A stretch of 47,921 bases of DNA from Desulfobacula sp. (GCA_018645325.1 JABGOU010000031.1:1-47921); one strand, 5' to 3'. Positions 34,656 to 43,712 are shown, counted from the first letter of the stretch. Numbers and translations are program-made. The notes: generated by a model not told the origin, from the letters alone.

Positions 34656-34689
34656 AGTCGCATTATTTTTCTTCCATACAGTCGCATTA
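34656..34689. promoter_or_regulatory. Direct repeat, possible enhancer site for the sigma-54 activator
   Basis: AGTCGCATTA occurs at 34656-34665 and 34680-34689, 24 bp apart, about 105-140 bp upstream of the plus-strand sigma-54 promoter at 34795. A related TAATGCAATT lies at about 34754. The rest of the ~300-bp gap between the activator and the NifU-like gene holds only the promoter. Confidence 0.45.
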
Positions 34690-34794
34690 CTGCACTGTTT
34701 TTAATACCTGATAGACATACCTGCTGATGGCACAGCTTTTATAATCTATTGTAATAATGCAATTATTGTCCCAATAAAATGAGTTATTTAAAGT

Positions 34795-34810
34795 TGGCAT
34801 AGACCTTGCT
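34795..34810 (+). promoter_or_regulatory. Sigma-54 promoter of the NifU-like gene
   Basis: TGGCATAGACCTTGCT fits TGGCAYR-N4-TTGCW fully. It lies 69 bp upstream of the ATG at 34880, divergent from the activator gene. Confidence 0.85.
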
Positions 34811-34879
34811 ATTTTCATTTTATGACAAAAAGATAGGCCTTAACCACTGCTTTATTTTTAATTAACAGGATATAGTAAT

Positions 34880-35296
34880 ATGAAACACAATCATCCTAAC
34901 TTTTTTAAAAACCATTCTATAAATTATATTGAAATGGCATTAAGAACGGACAAAATTGAAAGAATAAATAACCCTGATGGATATGGGAAGAGAGTTGGTG
35001 AATGTGGAGATACCATAGAGTTTTTTTTAATCTGTCAAAAAAATACTCTCAAATCGATCTCTTTTTGTGCCCAGGGTTGTTTGAATACAAATGCCTGCTG
35101 CAATACAATCGTAAAGCTTGCTCAAGGTAAAACGATTGACAAGGCCTGGGAAATACTGCCGGAAAAGGTGATTTTGTTTCTTGAAACACTTCCTTATGAT
35201 CATTCACATTGTGCAGAGCTGGCAGTAGGGGCTTTTTATCTGGCTTTAACGGATCTTAAATCCAAAAATCTTACCGGGTTGAACCTTGAAATTTGA
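34880..35296 (+). CDS. NifU/IscU-like iron-sulfur scaffold-type protein
   Basis: 138 residues resembling the N-terminal scaffold domain of NifU/IscU. The segment GKRVGECGDTIEFFLIC corresponds to the region holding the first cluster-binding Cys, SFCAQGCLNTNACCNTIVKLAQGKTIDKAW to the second, and HSHCAELAVGAFYLAL to the third. Such proteins assemble and hand over FeS clusters. Here it stands alone under a sigma-54 promoter opposite the Orp-like operon, suggesting a scaffold role for the MinD-ferredoxin ATPases (inference). No NifS is nearby. A perfect-stem hairpin (35434-35460) about 140 bp downstream may terminate it. Confidence 0.82.
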   Translation: MKHNHPNFFKNHSINYIEMALRTDKIERINNPDGYGKRVGECGDTIEFFLICQKNTLKSISFCAQGCLNTNACCNTIVKLAQGKTIDKAWEILPEKVILFLETLPYDHSHCAELAVGAFYLALTDLKSKNLTGLNLEI

Positions 35297-35433
35297 TATC
35301 CTTATTGCTGCAATTTTATCCTGCAAAGCAAATAATTATAAATTTAGTCTGTAAAAAAATGAATTATCACAAATAAGGTTGAACCCCGGAAATATCCGTG
35401 AAATTAAAAAGAGGACCCAAAACTTTTCAAAGA

Positions 35434-35460
35434 GGCTGGAGGATGATTCATCCTCCAGCC
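35434..35460. terminator. Perfect 12-bp hairpin, probable terminator
   Basis: GGCTGGAGGATG (35434-35445), loop ATT, CATCCTCCAGCC (35449-35460), followed by GGTTTTGG. The stem is strong but the T-run is short. It lies between the NifU-like gene and minus-strand gene debris, so it may serve either side. Confidence 0.6.
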
Positions 35461-35471
35461 GGTTTTGGAGG

Positions 35472-35640
35472 TTATAGGGCTGTTTCCGGATGAAATACAT
35501 TTACTTGTTTTAGATCTTCACCCAGGTATTCCCTTTCATTTGGCCCTAATATTCCCAATGAAAGGCAAATTAAAGTCCATAAATGAACTACAGGATAATT
35601 GCCTCCATAATGCTCGCTGAGTTCATGGATCCTTCCTTTT
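35472..35640 (-). pseudogene. Coding-like gene fragment, unrecognised
   Basis: The minus strand reads without stop for about 55 codons: KGRIHELSEHYGGNYP, then VVHLWTLICLSLGILGPNE, REYLGEDLKQVNVFHPETAL and stop at 35472. The composition looks like a real protein C-terminus, but there is no start codon with a ribosome binding site, and the frame begins right after stop codons. I do not recognise the family. It is probably debris of a degraded gene, like the adjacent CGGC fragment. Confidence 0.3.
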
Positions 35641-35645
35641 TATTA

Positions 35646-35815
35646 TTAATGGTAATCGTGGGTACCTAAAATCACTTTAATTCCGGTTTTTTTCTCCAGG
35701 ATACCTGCCAGATCATTTGCCCCGGTATAGGGACATCCGGGTACTGCATTGGCCAGGCAGGAACTGAGATATATTTTATCGGGTTTTATGATTAGAATCG
35801 ACTTGATTTCTTGTT
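35646..35815 (-). pseudogene. CGGC-domain protein, C-terminal fragment
   Basis: The minus strand encodes about 56 residues: IIKPDKIYLSSCLANAVPGC, then PYTGANDLAGILEKKTGIKV and ILGTHDYH before the stop at 35646. This matches the C-terminal half of CGGC-domain proteins (CPY then GTHDYH ending). The N-terminal half, including the CGGC cysteines, is missing; an in-frame stop lies upstream, and MITE copy C sits 30 bp away. Insertion and decay are likely. Confidence 0.55.
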
Positions 35816-35844
35816 TTTACAGGATGTTAAAAAGTAAAATTATT

Positions 35845-35979
35845 GTAATTATTCAGCCCATTAAAAAAAGTTATCCCCAAAGCCCTGTCTGATGGATATT
35901 TGCAGGAGGTTAAGCGAATAGCCTCGAAACAAATATCCATCAGACAGAGCGGTTTCAAGCGTAAGAACTGAATAATTAC
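35845..35979 (+). mobile_element. IS66-like MITE, copy C (135 bp)
   Basis: Same 135-bp element as copies A and B, with ends GTAATTATTCAGC and ACTGAATAATTAC. It is flanked by a perfect 8-bp duplication AAATTATT (35837-35844 and 35980-35987). It shares orientation with copy B. It lies in a decayed gene region; 35988-36200 beyond it holds no gene that I can support. Confidence 0.9.
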
Positions 35980-36213
35980 AAATTATTTTCATGAAATTGT
36001 GCTGGAAAAGCATGGTAGTAATATTGCGACCGTTTAAACAGATTATGAATGCATCAATGCGACCCTGAACCGGATAAAACAAACTTCATAGTGGAGTCAC
36101 CTTTTTGTAATGCCAGGGGGATTTTGTAAAATTTTTGATTTCTCAGGCATTTTAATGTAGTGTGAAAAAGATGCAAACTTGAATTTATCCTTTGATAGTT
36201 TAAGGAGATCTTA

Positions 36214-36804
36214 ATGCAAAACCAAAAAGACCGTTTCCATGTTCTTGGCATAAATGGCAGCCCACGGCATAAGGGTAATTCTCAGTATCTTATGTCTTGT
36301 TTCATGGAAGAAATGAAAGGCAGAGGATATAATACCCAGATATTGGATGCACCCAAGCTCAAAATCAATTCCTGCATAGGATGCGGTAATTGCGAAACAA
36401 AAGGGATCTGTATCTTTAAAGATGATTTTACCAATGTTTTTCTTCCTGCAGTAATAAAGGCGGACATTATTGTCCTAAGCTCCCCGATTTATTTTTATGC
36501 TTTTCCCGCAGCATTAAAAGCCTTGATTGATAGAATCCAGGTTTTGTGGTCAAGAAAATACAGGCTTAAGCTGGATGAATTTAAGGGCCGTAAGAGGCAG
36601 GGAGTACTGCTTGCAGTGGGCGCCACCAAAGGAAATGATCTGTTTGACGGGCTGAAGTTGACAGCCCGGTATTTTTTTGATGCAGCAGATATTCAATACC
36701 AGACCAGCCTCTGTTACAGAGGAGTTGATGAAAAAGGTGAGATGGAAAAGCATCCCACAATTCATGAAGATATTAAAAACCTGGTTAATAACTTAGTTAA
36801 TTAA
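36214..36804 (+). CDS. Flavodoxin-fold iron-sulfur flavoprotein / NADPH-dependent FMN reductase family
   Basis: 196 residues: flavodoxin-like first strand and FMN phosphate loop (GINGSPRHKGNSQYL), then a compact cysteine motif INSCIGCGNCETKGIC of the type that binds [4Fe-4S] in ISF-like proteins, then SSPIYFYAFPAALKALIDR contacting FMN. It likely transfers electrons between ferredoxin or NAD(P)H and small oxidants. The ATG has AAGGAGAT 5 bp upstream. Its stop overlaps the 3' end of the convergent pckG gene by 12 bp. Confidence 0.87.
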   Translation: MQNQKDRFHVLGINGSPRHKGNSQYLMSCFMEEMKGRGYNTQILDAPKLKINSCIGCGNCETKGICIFKDDFTNVFLPAVIKADIIVLSSPIYFYAFPAALKALIDRIQVLWSRKYRLKLDEFKGRKRQGVLLAVGATKGNDLFDGLKLTARYFFDAADIQYQTSLCYRGVDEKGEMEKHPTIHEDIKNLVNNLVN

Positions 36805-38751
36805 TATGTCCGGCGTCACTATACTGCCATGAACATCCTTTAACGCCAAAAGCGCCTTTTCCTGTTTATCCAGAATATCAAACAGGGTCTGGGGGATTCC
36901 CGGCTCTTTAGCATAGGCTTTCTTCTGCAGCTCAATCCGGTTGATAATATTTTCCAGGTATAAGGAAAATTGTTTGGTATACAGATCTTTTGAGTATTCT
37001 TTATCAATAATCTGTTTAAACAATAATTGTAAATCTTTATATTTGGGAAGATTACCAATGGGGGTTGAAATATAACCTATTTCGTTATGTGCATATCGTT
37101 CAAGCCAGGAAAGCCATACTTTTACATCTTTTTTTTCTCCTAGAAGCCTGGAAGATTCACCACCCCGGGCTTTTTCAGTTAAAAAATAATTCAGTCCGGC
37201 CATTACCGGGGCATAGTCTTTTTTAATTTTATCGTTCCCAAAGAATTTGAACTGGGCATCCATATAATCTCCCAATGAGCCCGGAATAAATGGTGCATTG
37301 GCCCAGGGTGCTCTTTTAATACCTGTTGCCCCGACTTCTGTAGCAGTGGCAGCTGAAACAATACAGGCTCCTATAACAACTCCTGCATATGGATCTTTTG
37401 CCACCCAGACAGGAGGCATGGTGTCTGCATCCCGCCCGCTGTAAGTAAAAACTCTAGTCAAAGCACCTTCAGGGTTCTCTGCTTCCGGGGAATAATTCTC
37501 AAGGGAATCAGATTTTAATGTGCAACGCGAATTTGGATGGGACAATGGTATGGGTTTTCCTTCATCATCTGTTTTGCCTTTATACCATTCTCCCTGGAAA
37601 TTAAAACCTTTACCCGGATGGTCTTCATTGTTTCCCACCCAATGGGGAATTTTGTTTTCGTCAATCAGCACATTAGACCAGATCACTTCGTGTCCGGGTT
37701 GTCTTAATACCTTCATCAGCAGAGGGTCACCTTCAAGATTAACATCTTCAACAATTCCGAAAATGCCGCATTCAGGGTTGACAGACCTTATGCTGCCGTC
37801 ATCAGCAATCCACATTTGAGCAAGATCATCACCGATAAATACATTTCCTGCCATGGCTGTAGTGGTCTTCCCGCATCCGCTGGGAGCAGCACCTGCAAAC
37901 CAGGTCACACGATCATTGGGCCCGTGAATTCCTGTTATAAACATATGTTCCGACAATTCATTTCCAAGATTTTCATACACAGCCTTATCAACGGCAAACC
38001 TGTGATTACCTTTTTTGAGCAGCAGTGTATTCCCTGCATAAGTACATTTCCAGGCATATGTTGTTCTATATTTGCGATCCATAAAAACCCTTGCATCGGG
38101 GAGATCCTGGGTCCTGTTCAGACCTTGACTGTGAATATTTGTAAAAAAATGACCAAGCGTTTCCACTTCTTTATCAAAATCTGCATAAGCATTTCTATAG
38201 AGAAGCTCTGCACTGTGTGCAACATAGTTGGAACTAGTGATTTCCAAAGCTGGATTGGATACTGGAGAACCAACAGGACCCCTCATGTAAAATCCAACGA
38301 TCATGGTCATGTCTTTCATGATATCCGTCATATTGGATCTGACTTCTTCAAGGGCTGTGGGCCTGTCCATCCTGTTGGCAAGAGAACTGACAAGGTCTTC
38401 AGGGTTGGCAATATAATAGGTTCTGTCAATGACTCGTCCCTGTTCCTGAGCCAGGTCATAATGAATGGTATGCCCATCCATTGCAAGGGGGCTTTCTTCT
38501 TTGCCTGCAAGGGCAAGGTTTTTTATAAATTGCCTGTCATCGGATGATCCTGTATTGATAAAGATTTTAGAAGGATTGCAAAGAACAATTGCATCGGCAA
38601 TTTTTTTTAAGACTTCAGAGTGTTTGATTTTTGAAATCCGGCTCAAATGTTCATCATCCATATATTGTTTAAATACTTCTTTAGCACTTGTTTCAGAATT
38701 CACTTTTCCGAGTTCATTGATAATGTCTATATCATTGTCTGTTTTAAGCAT
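36793..38751 (-). CDS. pckG: Phosphoenolpyruvate carboxykinase (GTP)
   Basis: 652 residues, slightly longer than usual for the GTP-dependent family. Visible motifs: GFYMRGPVGSP near the substrate site, the P-loop AAPSGCGKTTTAM (about residue 305), kinase-2 motif FIGDDLAQMW, VNPECGIFGIVEDVN, and the RVFTYSGRDADTMPPVWVAK region. It interconverts oxaloacetate and PEP with GTP, linking the TCA cycle to gluconeogenesis, or acts in reverse for carboxylation in anaerobes. It is monocistronic, with GGAG 11 bp before ATG. The long C-terminal extension beyond the core is helical. Confidence 0.95.
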   Translation of the reverse strand: MLKTDNDIDIINELGKVNSETSAKEVFKQYMDDEHLSRISKIKHSEVLKKIADAIVLCNPSKIFINTGSSDDRQFIKNLALAGKEESPLAMDGHTIHYDLAQEQGRVIDRTYYIANPEDLVSSLANRMDRPTALEEVRSNMTDIMKDMTMIVGFYMRGPVGSPVSNPALEITSSNYVAHSAELLYRNAYADFDKEVETLGHFFTNIHSQGLNRTQDLPDARVFMDRKYRTTYAWKCTYAGNTLLLKKGNHRFAVDKAVYENLGNELSEHMFITGIHGPNDRVTWFAGAAPSGCGKTTTAMAGNVFIGDDLAQMWIADDGSIRSVNPECGIFGIVEDVNLEGDPLLMKVLRQPGHEVIWSNVLIDENKIPHWVGNNEDHPGKGFNFQGEWYKGKTDDEGKPIPLSHPNSRCTLKSDSLENYSPEAENPEGALTRVFTYSGRDADTMPPVWVAKDPYAGVVIGACIVSAATATEVGATGIKRAPWANAPFIPGSLGDYMDAQFKFFGNDKIKKDYAPVMAGLNYFLTEKARGGESSRLLGEKKDVKVWLSWLERYAHNEIGYISTPIGNLPKYKDLQLLFKQIIDKEYSKDLYTKQFSLYLENIINRIELQKKAYAKEPGIPQTLFDILDKQEKALLALKDVHGSIVTPDILIN

Positions 38752-38934
38752 ATTTTGTATTGTCTCCGAATTTATATTTTCAAAAGGGATTTATCTCTTC
38801 TAACATTAAATTTTAAAAAATCAAATAATATCTTATTTTTTTTCAAAAAAACTTAGATTGTGTTTTTATTATAATCGGTATAAAAGCTATTGGGTGGCAA
38901 AATACTTATAAACACCTTGAGTAACAGGAAAATT

Positions 38935-39843
38935 ATGGATCAAAAAATATTTGCGGATTTACACAATCATACTATTGCCTCTGACGGTGATTTTACTCCC
39001 GAACAATTGATTGGACTGGCAAAAGCCGTTGGGATAAAGGCAATTGGTATTACCGATCATGATACGTTAAAAGGTTTGAAAAATGCTGTTTTAACAGGGA
39101 TAAAATATAATATTGAGGTAATCCCCGGTGTTGAAGTCTCCATCCGGTTTAAACTGCCTTTTTTTACGGGAACATTACATTTATTGTGCTATTTTAAACA
39201 AGGCCGGCTTCTGGAAAATCATTTTGTAGAAGAATTTCAAAATATTCTGGCCCAGGGAAGAGGGAAAACACTTGTAAAGGCAAGGGTTGATGAAATCAAT
39301 AAAAATTTTGGCCCCTTCGGGAAAAAAGTTTTATTAAAAAGAGATATGGTTTTTGAAGATATAGAAGCTTTCAGTCGTAATGCCACAAGAAGGCATTTTG
39401 CCATGGCAATAAATAAAATCTTTGGTATTGAAGATGCAGATACAATCAATACAATCATTGGAAACCAAAGTCCGGCTTATCTTCCTTCAGGAATAAAATT
39501 AGAAGATATGATTCCCTTTATCCGGAAAAATGATCTCCTAACCGTCCTGGCCCATCCGGCAGCCGGTTCTTTTACAGGCCCGGGCCATTATAAAGAAGTA
39601 TTGCCGCCCATTGAAATTGTTAAACAAATTTTACCACAGTTTATTAAAGCCGGTATGAAAGGACTGGAAGTCTATTATCCCGGCCATATTAAAGAGCACC
39701 GGGATTTAATGAAATCCTGGGCAAAAAAACATGATCTCATAATTACGGGCGGATCAGACTGCCATGATGGAATGGAGCGTCCTTTAGGAGTATGTGGTCT
39801 ATCTGAATCAGAATATATAATATTTAAGGAGTCATTGGCATGA
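38935..39843 (+). CDS. PHP-domain metal-dependent phosphoesterase
   Basis: 302 residues with PHP motifs: FADLHNHTIASDGDFTP (motif I), GITDHDTLKG (II), EVIPGVEVS (III), TVLAHPAAG and GSDCHDG (IV), giving the His/Asp/Glu set for three metals. The family includes nucleoside 3',5'-bisphosphate phosphatases and other phosphoesterases; the substrate here is unknown. The ATG at 38935 starts the domain directly, with ACAGGA ahead; an in-frame TTG at 38890 is unlikely. Its stop overlaps the next gene by ATGA, so translation is coupled. Confidence 0.88.
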   Translation: MDQKIFADLHNHTIASDGDFTPEQLIGLAKAVGIKAIGITDHDTLKGLKNAVLTGIKYNIEVIPGVEVSIRFKLPFFTGTLHLLCYFKQGRLLENHFVEEFQNILAQGRGKTLVKARVDEINKNFGPFGKKVLLKRDMVFEDIEAFSRNATRRHFAMAINKIFGIEDADTINTIIGNQSPAYLPSGIKLEDMIPFIRKNDLLTVLAHPAAGSFTGPGHYKEVLPPIEIVKQILPQFIKAGMKGLEVYYPGHIKEHRDLMKSWAKKHDLIITGGSDCHDGMERPLGVCGLSESEYIIFKESLA

Positions 39844-40292
39844 GAAGAAAAGAAAAAGAGATTACAATTACAAAAGAGATAGAAAAAATTTTAAAAGAAA
39901 GCAAAGTATGTCGTCTGGCAATGGTGGATGAAGATAAACCCTATATTGTCCCCATGAATTTTGGCTATAGTAATGGGTATCTTTTTTTTCACAGTGCAAA
40001 ACAAGGACGAAAGATTGATTTGATGAAAAAAAACCCTAATATCTGTTTTGAGGTTGATGAACTTATCAAGTTAAAGAAAGCCAGTTTGCCCTGTGACTGG
40101 GGAATTGACTTTAAAAGTGTGATCGGATCCGGCAAAGCCCAATTCCTGGAAGATTTAAAAGAAAAGATTCAAGCCTTAAATATGATTATGTCACAATATT
40201 CCGATCGAAAATTTGAATATCCGGATGAAATGCTTGAAAAAACAGCAGTGATAAAAGTTGTTATTGATGAGATGACGGGGAAACAGTCTTAA
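39840..40292 (+). CDS. Pyridoxamine 5'-phosphate oxidase-related FMN-binding protein
   Basis: 150 residues of the split-barrel FMN-binding (PNPOx-like / NimA-like) family: KVCRLAMVDEDKPYIVPMNFGY, YLFFHSAKQGRKIDLMKKNP and an NICFEVDE strand. A basic N-terminal helix precedes the barrel. Such proteins reduce or bind flavin-linked substrates, and NimA-type members confer resistance to nitroimidazoles; which applies here is unknown. It is coupled to the PHP gene by ATGA overlap. Confidence 0.85.
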   Translation: MRRKEKEITITKEIEKILKESKVCRLAMVDEDKPYIVPMNFGYSNGYLFFHSAKQGRKIDLMKKNPNICFEVDELIKLKKASLPCDWGIDFKSVIGSGKAQFLEDLKEKIQALNMIMSQYSDRKFEYPDEMLEKTAVIKVVIDEMTGKQS

Positions 40293-40368
40293 AACGTATG
40301 GCTTGGATGTTCTTATTTTAAATTGTTTGATATAGGAATCAGGCAACTTGTTTTAAAAGGGGAATGAT

Positions 40369-40959
40369 ATGAGTGAAAAGATCGATAGAACTAATTTTCT
40401 GGATCTTAAATCCTGTGATCCTGAAAAGGTAATATCAAGAACGGGTTGCAAATTTGATAAAATCAGCGAGCAATATTTTGTAGATATATGGGGGGTTACA
40501 TATTGTGTGGATTTAAATAAATATGAAGTCAGGCCAGAAGGAACAGGTTTGAAACCCCATCATAATTGTTTGTACTTGTTTATTTTATTTTACCTGATGA
40601 AATCAAAAAACATGCTTCCTTCAGGGGTCTGGGTGTCTGAAAAAGATATACCGGGCGGGGCGGCTTTCTTCAGGGGCCCCCACACTATACCGGCTGATTT
40701 GATTACAGCAAGATTTGGGGAGGATATAGACCTTTTTAAAACCAGGTGTGAAAAATTAGGCGGGATCCCCATTGAACTTGCAGATGCCGCTTTTTTATTT
40801 AATATTACACCGACCATCCCCATTGCCGTACTATATTGGCAGGGTGATGAGGATTTTCCCAGTGAAGCAAGGCTGTTGTTTGACAAAAATATAGAACAGC
40901 ATTTACCGCTGGATATCATCTATGCCCTGGCTGTTGAGGTCTGTCACGCATTTGGATGA
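40369..40959 (+). CDS. DUF3786-family protein
   Basis: 196 residues matching DUF3786 proteins of anaerobes. The C-terminal pattern is typical: LADAAFLFNITPTIPIAVLY then WQGDEDFPSEARLLFDKNIEQ and a final helix. The N-terminal half carries a short cysteine segment (SCDPEKVISRTGC). The family has no established function; members have been noted near corrinoid/methyl-transfer and redox genes. The ribosome binding site GGGGAATG is close to ATG. It converges with the gcvT-glyA fusion, with 6 bp between stops. Confidence 0.8.
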   Translation: MSEKIDRTNFLDLKSCDPEKVISRTGCKFDKISEQYFVDIWGVTYCVDLNKYEVRPEGTGLKPHHNCLYLFILFYLMKSKNMLPSGVWVSEKDIPGGAAFFRGPHTIPADLITARFGEDIDLFKTRCEKLGGIPIELADAAFLFNITPTIPIAVLYWQGDEDFPSEARLLFDKNIEQHLPLDIIYALAVEVCHAFG

Positions 40960-40965
40960 AGTGCT

Positions 40966-43617
40966 TTATTTAAAAGCATCAGCAAAAGAACTTAACATAT
41001 CTTGAACCTCTGTTTCTTTGAAACAAAATTTCATGTCAATAAAATTGCTTCGAAATTTTATAATATCTTCTTTAACAGCGCTTCCTTTTTGGATGAGATC
41101 TGCCATTAAGCCTGCAAGGATTTTAAAATCTTTTTCTTCCATGCCAAACCGCGTCATTTCAGAAACTCCCATCCTGAGGGCGCCCGAGGCTGTAAACCCT
41201 TCTTCAACAGGGGTTGCCTGGTAGTTGACGATGATATTGTTGTCTTCCAATTGTTGTGCTATTCTTGCTCCCTGGCCATAGCCCACGTTTAGAATTACCT
41301 GATGGGTTTGGGTAAAAGAAATATCAGGGTCCCCTGCCACATCAAGACCCTGTTCCTTTAAGGCAACAGCAAATGCCTTGGCATTTGAAATAACAGCTTT
41401 TTGATAATCCTCCTTAAAATGATTCATTTCATAGGCGGAAAATAACAGCCCTGTCATGGTACCTAAATGGTGGTTGCTCACACTGCCTGGAAATGTTCTT
41501 CTCTGGACAGCTTCCCAAATCCCGTACTCCATATCATCTACATTGAAATCAGAGGCAATTACACCCCTTTGTGTACCAAAGTATGTTTTATGGGTAGACC
41601 CGGTAATGATATGGGCACCCTCTTTTAAAGGCTCCTGGAAATGAGAGCCGTAAAGTCCCAGCACATGTGCCATGTCATACATTATAATGCAGGACGGAGC
41701 GAATTCATCAACAAGAGCACGGATTTGAGTGACGGGTTCTTTATGGATAATCATGCTTTTGCCTAGGATCACAAGTTCAGGTTGATGCTCTTTTATGATG
41801 GCCTCACAGGCACGGATATCTATTTTATATGGATTATCTTTTTCCACGGGGAAATTAATAACCGCAGCTTTCTCTGTTTTAGGATCTCTTGCAACAAAAT
41901 CACGAAGCGCTCCCATGGGTTGTGCACTTAAGTGACCACCCTTGATAATATGGTTATTAATGATTTTACGGATTCTTCTTTGTTCATTTTTTCTGTCCGC
42001 ACGATTTAGAAAATCCACAAGTGCTGAGAAAAAAGCAGTATTTGCCATTTGACCGGAAATAACTCTTGATTCAATATTTCTACATCCAAAAAAGGTTGTA
42101 AACTCCTTATTTAAGAGGGTTTCAATCTCCTGGATAAAATCAATTCCCTGGTAATAAAAAACATCTTCTCCACAAAAAGCCTTAATCTCTTTGTGCTCGG
42201 CATACCGGTTCACAGGATCACTTATGGACAGAAGCCTTGACATGTAAGACTGGCTCATTTCCGACGGGATCAGGTTGATACACTCTTTTTGCCGCCAGGT
42301 ATGATTATTTAAGGCCTTTGATACAAGCTGCCTTGCAAGTTCAGGATATCTTGTGTCGCTTTCCACAGGTTTTATAGCTTTTAATTGATCATGGGGAATG
42401 GATCGAACACAAGGGGGGGCCTCAGAACTCATATGATAGGGTACTACAATACTTTCACACCTTTTTTTCCTGATCTGGATTTCAAGTGTTTCCCCCTCAC
42501 AAATGCTGCTGTTAATCAATGCCAGGGCCACAGGCCTTCTTTTAAGGTCTTCTTTAAATTTAGAATTCAGTCCTTTTCCTTCGGGTTCTTGAAAAGGAAT
42601 CATGGTTCCGGAAGTAATATAGCCAACGTGGACGTCTTTTAAGAATACCTTGTATCCTTCCCTTGCAATTCCTTTCCCTGTAATGGCAAGGGCCATGACC
42701 ATTCTTGGCAGAGAGGAAATATCTTCAAATTTTTGATCGGTAATATGTTTAAAGGCAAGGTATTGTTGATAAAGCTCATCCTTTCCTATAAAATCACCCT
42801 TAAGGGGCGAGAAACTTACTGCAAATTTGGATAATTTTGATGCAAACAAAGGTATTTCATTGCCTTCATGGTCTATACCCAATTCATGGCCATATAAAGG
42901 AAGACAGGCTTCCAGCCGCAAAGTATCACGGGCTCCAAGCCCGATGGCAACTCCTCCTTTTTCCATTAAAAGGTCCCATATAAAAACAGCGTGTTCGTTT
43001 TCCACAAACAGTTCAAACCCAAGTGGCTCTCCTGTGTAACCAGTCCGTGCCAGGCAGATTTCAACACCATTGACTTCAACAATGCTTAAATAATTTCTGG
43101 CAGGCTCGGGCAGTGTACCACGGGTGATAATTTGCTGGATAATTGATTTGGAAAGGGGTCCCTGTAGAGAAATCATGGATACTTCAAAGGTCCTGTCAAT
43201 CATTTCAATATCTTTAAACAAAGTCAGATGTTTTTTAAAATGAGCCACATCTTTTTCTCTGTTTGAAGCATTGACCACAAGCAGGTACTCGTCTGGTTTA
43301 AATCGGTATAAATAAGCATCATCAATGGCCCCTCCAGTATCATTCTGGATCAGTGTATACTGACTTTCACCAACTTCCAGGGCCATGGCATTGTTTGTCA
43401 GGACATGCTGCAAAAAAGCAATTGTATCTTTGCCTTTAAAATAAAGCCTTCCCATGTGAGAGACATCAAAGATCCCGGCTTTTGTACGGGTTGCCATATG
43501 TTCATTAATGATACCGGCAGGATATTGTATGGGCATTTCCCAACCACCGAATTCGACTATTGTTGCATCAAGGTCCTGGTGTTTATTAAATAATACAGTT
43601 TTTAGAAGTTCTTTCAT
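40966..43617 (-). CDS. GcvT-GlyA fusion: aminomethyltransferase joined to a serine hydroxymethyltransferase-like domain
   Basis: 883 residues. The N-terminal ~375 residues are glycine cleavage T protein: FGGWEMPIQYPAGI, FDVSHMGRLYF, ARTGYTGEPLGFELF and LGARDTLRLEACLPLYGHEL. After a linker (about 395-425) comes a fold-type I PLP enzyme related to SHMT: NLIPSEMSQSYMSRLL, KGGHLSAQPMG, YDMAHVLGLYG and the PLP lysine in ITGSTHKTYFGTQRG. This domain is divergent from housekeeping GlyA (usual TTTTHKTLRGPRGG), so the substrate could differ. Both halves use tetrahydrofolate-bound one-carbon units, so fusion could channel methylene-THF between glycine cleavage and serine synthesis. The start at 43617 is chosen with GAGAGA upstream. 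The other gcv genes are not nearby. Confidence 0.88.
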   Translation of the reverse strand: MKELLKTVLFNKHQDLDATIVEFGGWEMPIQYPAGIINEHMATRTKAGIFDVSHMGRLYFKGKDTIAFLQHVLTNNAMALEVGESQYTLIQNDTGGAIDDAYLYRFKPDEYLLVVNASNREKDVAHFKKHLTLFKDIEMIDRTFEVSMISLQGPLSKSIIQQIITRGTLPEPARNYLSIVEVNGVEICLARTGYTGEPLGFELFVENEHAVFIWDLLMEKGGVAIGLGARDTLRLEACLPLYGHELGIDHEGNEIPLFASKLSKFAVSFSPLKGDFIGKDELYQQYLAFKHITDQKFEDISSLPRMVMALAITGKGIAREGYKVFLKDVHVGYITSGTMIPFQEPEGKGLNSKFKEDLKRRPVALALINSSICEGETLEIQIRKKRCESIVVPYHMSSEAPPCVRSIPHDQLKAIKPVESDTRYPELARQLVSKALNNHTWRQKECINLIPSEMSQSYMSRLLSISDPVNRYAEHKEIKAFCGEDVFYYQGIDFIQEIETLLNKEFTTFFGCRNIESRVISGQMANTAFFSALVDFLNRADRKNEQRRIRKIINNHIIKGGHLSAQPMGALRDFVARDPKTEKAAVINFPVEKDNPYKIDIRACEAIIKEHQPELVILGKSMIIHKEPVTQIRALVDEFAPSCIIMYDMAHVLGLYGSHFQEPLKEGAHIITGSTHKTYFGTQRGVIASDFNVDDMEYGIWEAVQRRTFPGSVSNHHLGTMTGLLFSAYEMNHFKEDYQKAVISNAKAFAVALKEQGLDVAGDPDISFTQTHQVILNVGYGQGARIAQQLEDNNIIVNYQATPVEEGFTASGALRMGVSEMTRFGMEEKDFKILAGLMADLIQKGSAVKEDIIKFRSNFIDMKFCFKETEVQDMLSSFADAFK

Positions 43618-43683
43618 AAGATTCTCTCTAAATAAAATAATGGTTTCAGGCAATAAAAATACGAATATGCTTTATGGGAAAAA

Positions 43684-43712
43684 ATCGTAATAAAAACAAA
43701 AGAATCTGTCAA
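43684..43712 (-). promoter_or_regulatory. Sigma-70-type promoter for the gcvT-glyA fusion
   Basis: On the minus strand TTGACA (43707-43712), 17-bp spacer, TACGAT (43684-43689), about 67 bp before the ATG. The -35 is perfect and the -10 matches at 4 of 6 positions. No glycine-riboswitch-like structure was seen between promoter and start. Confidence 0.6.

Noticed and set aside
37816-38547. 243-codon plus-strand ORF
   Set aside because: It is antisense to pckG, whose motifs are continuous through this region.
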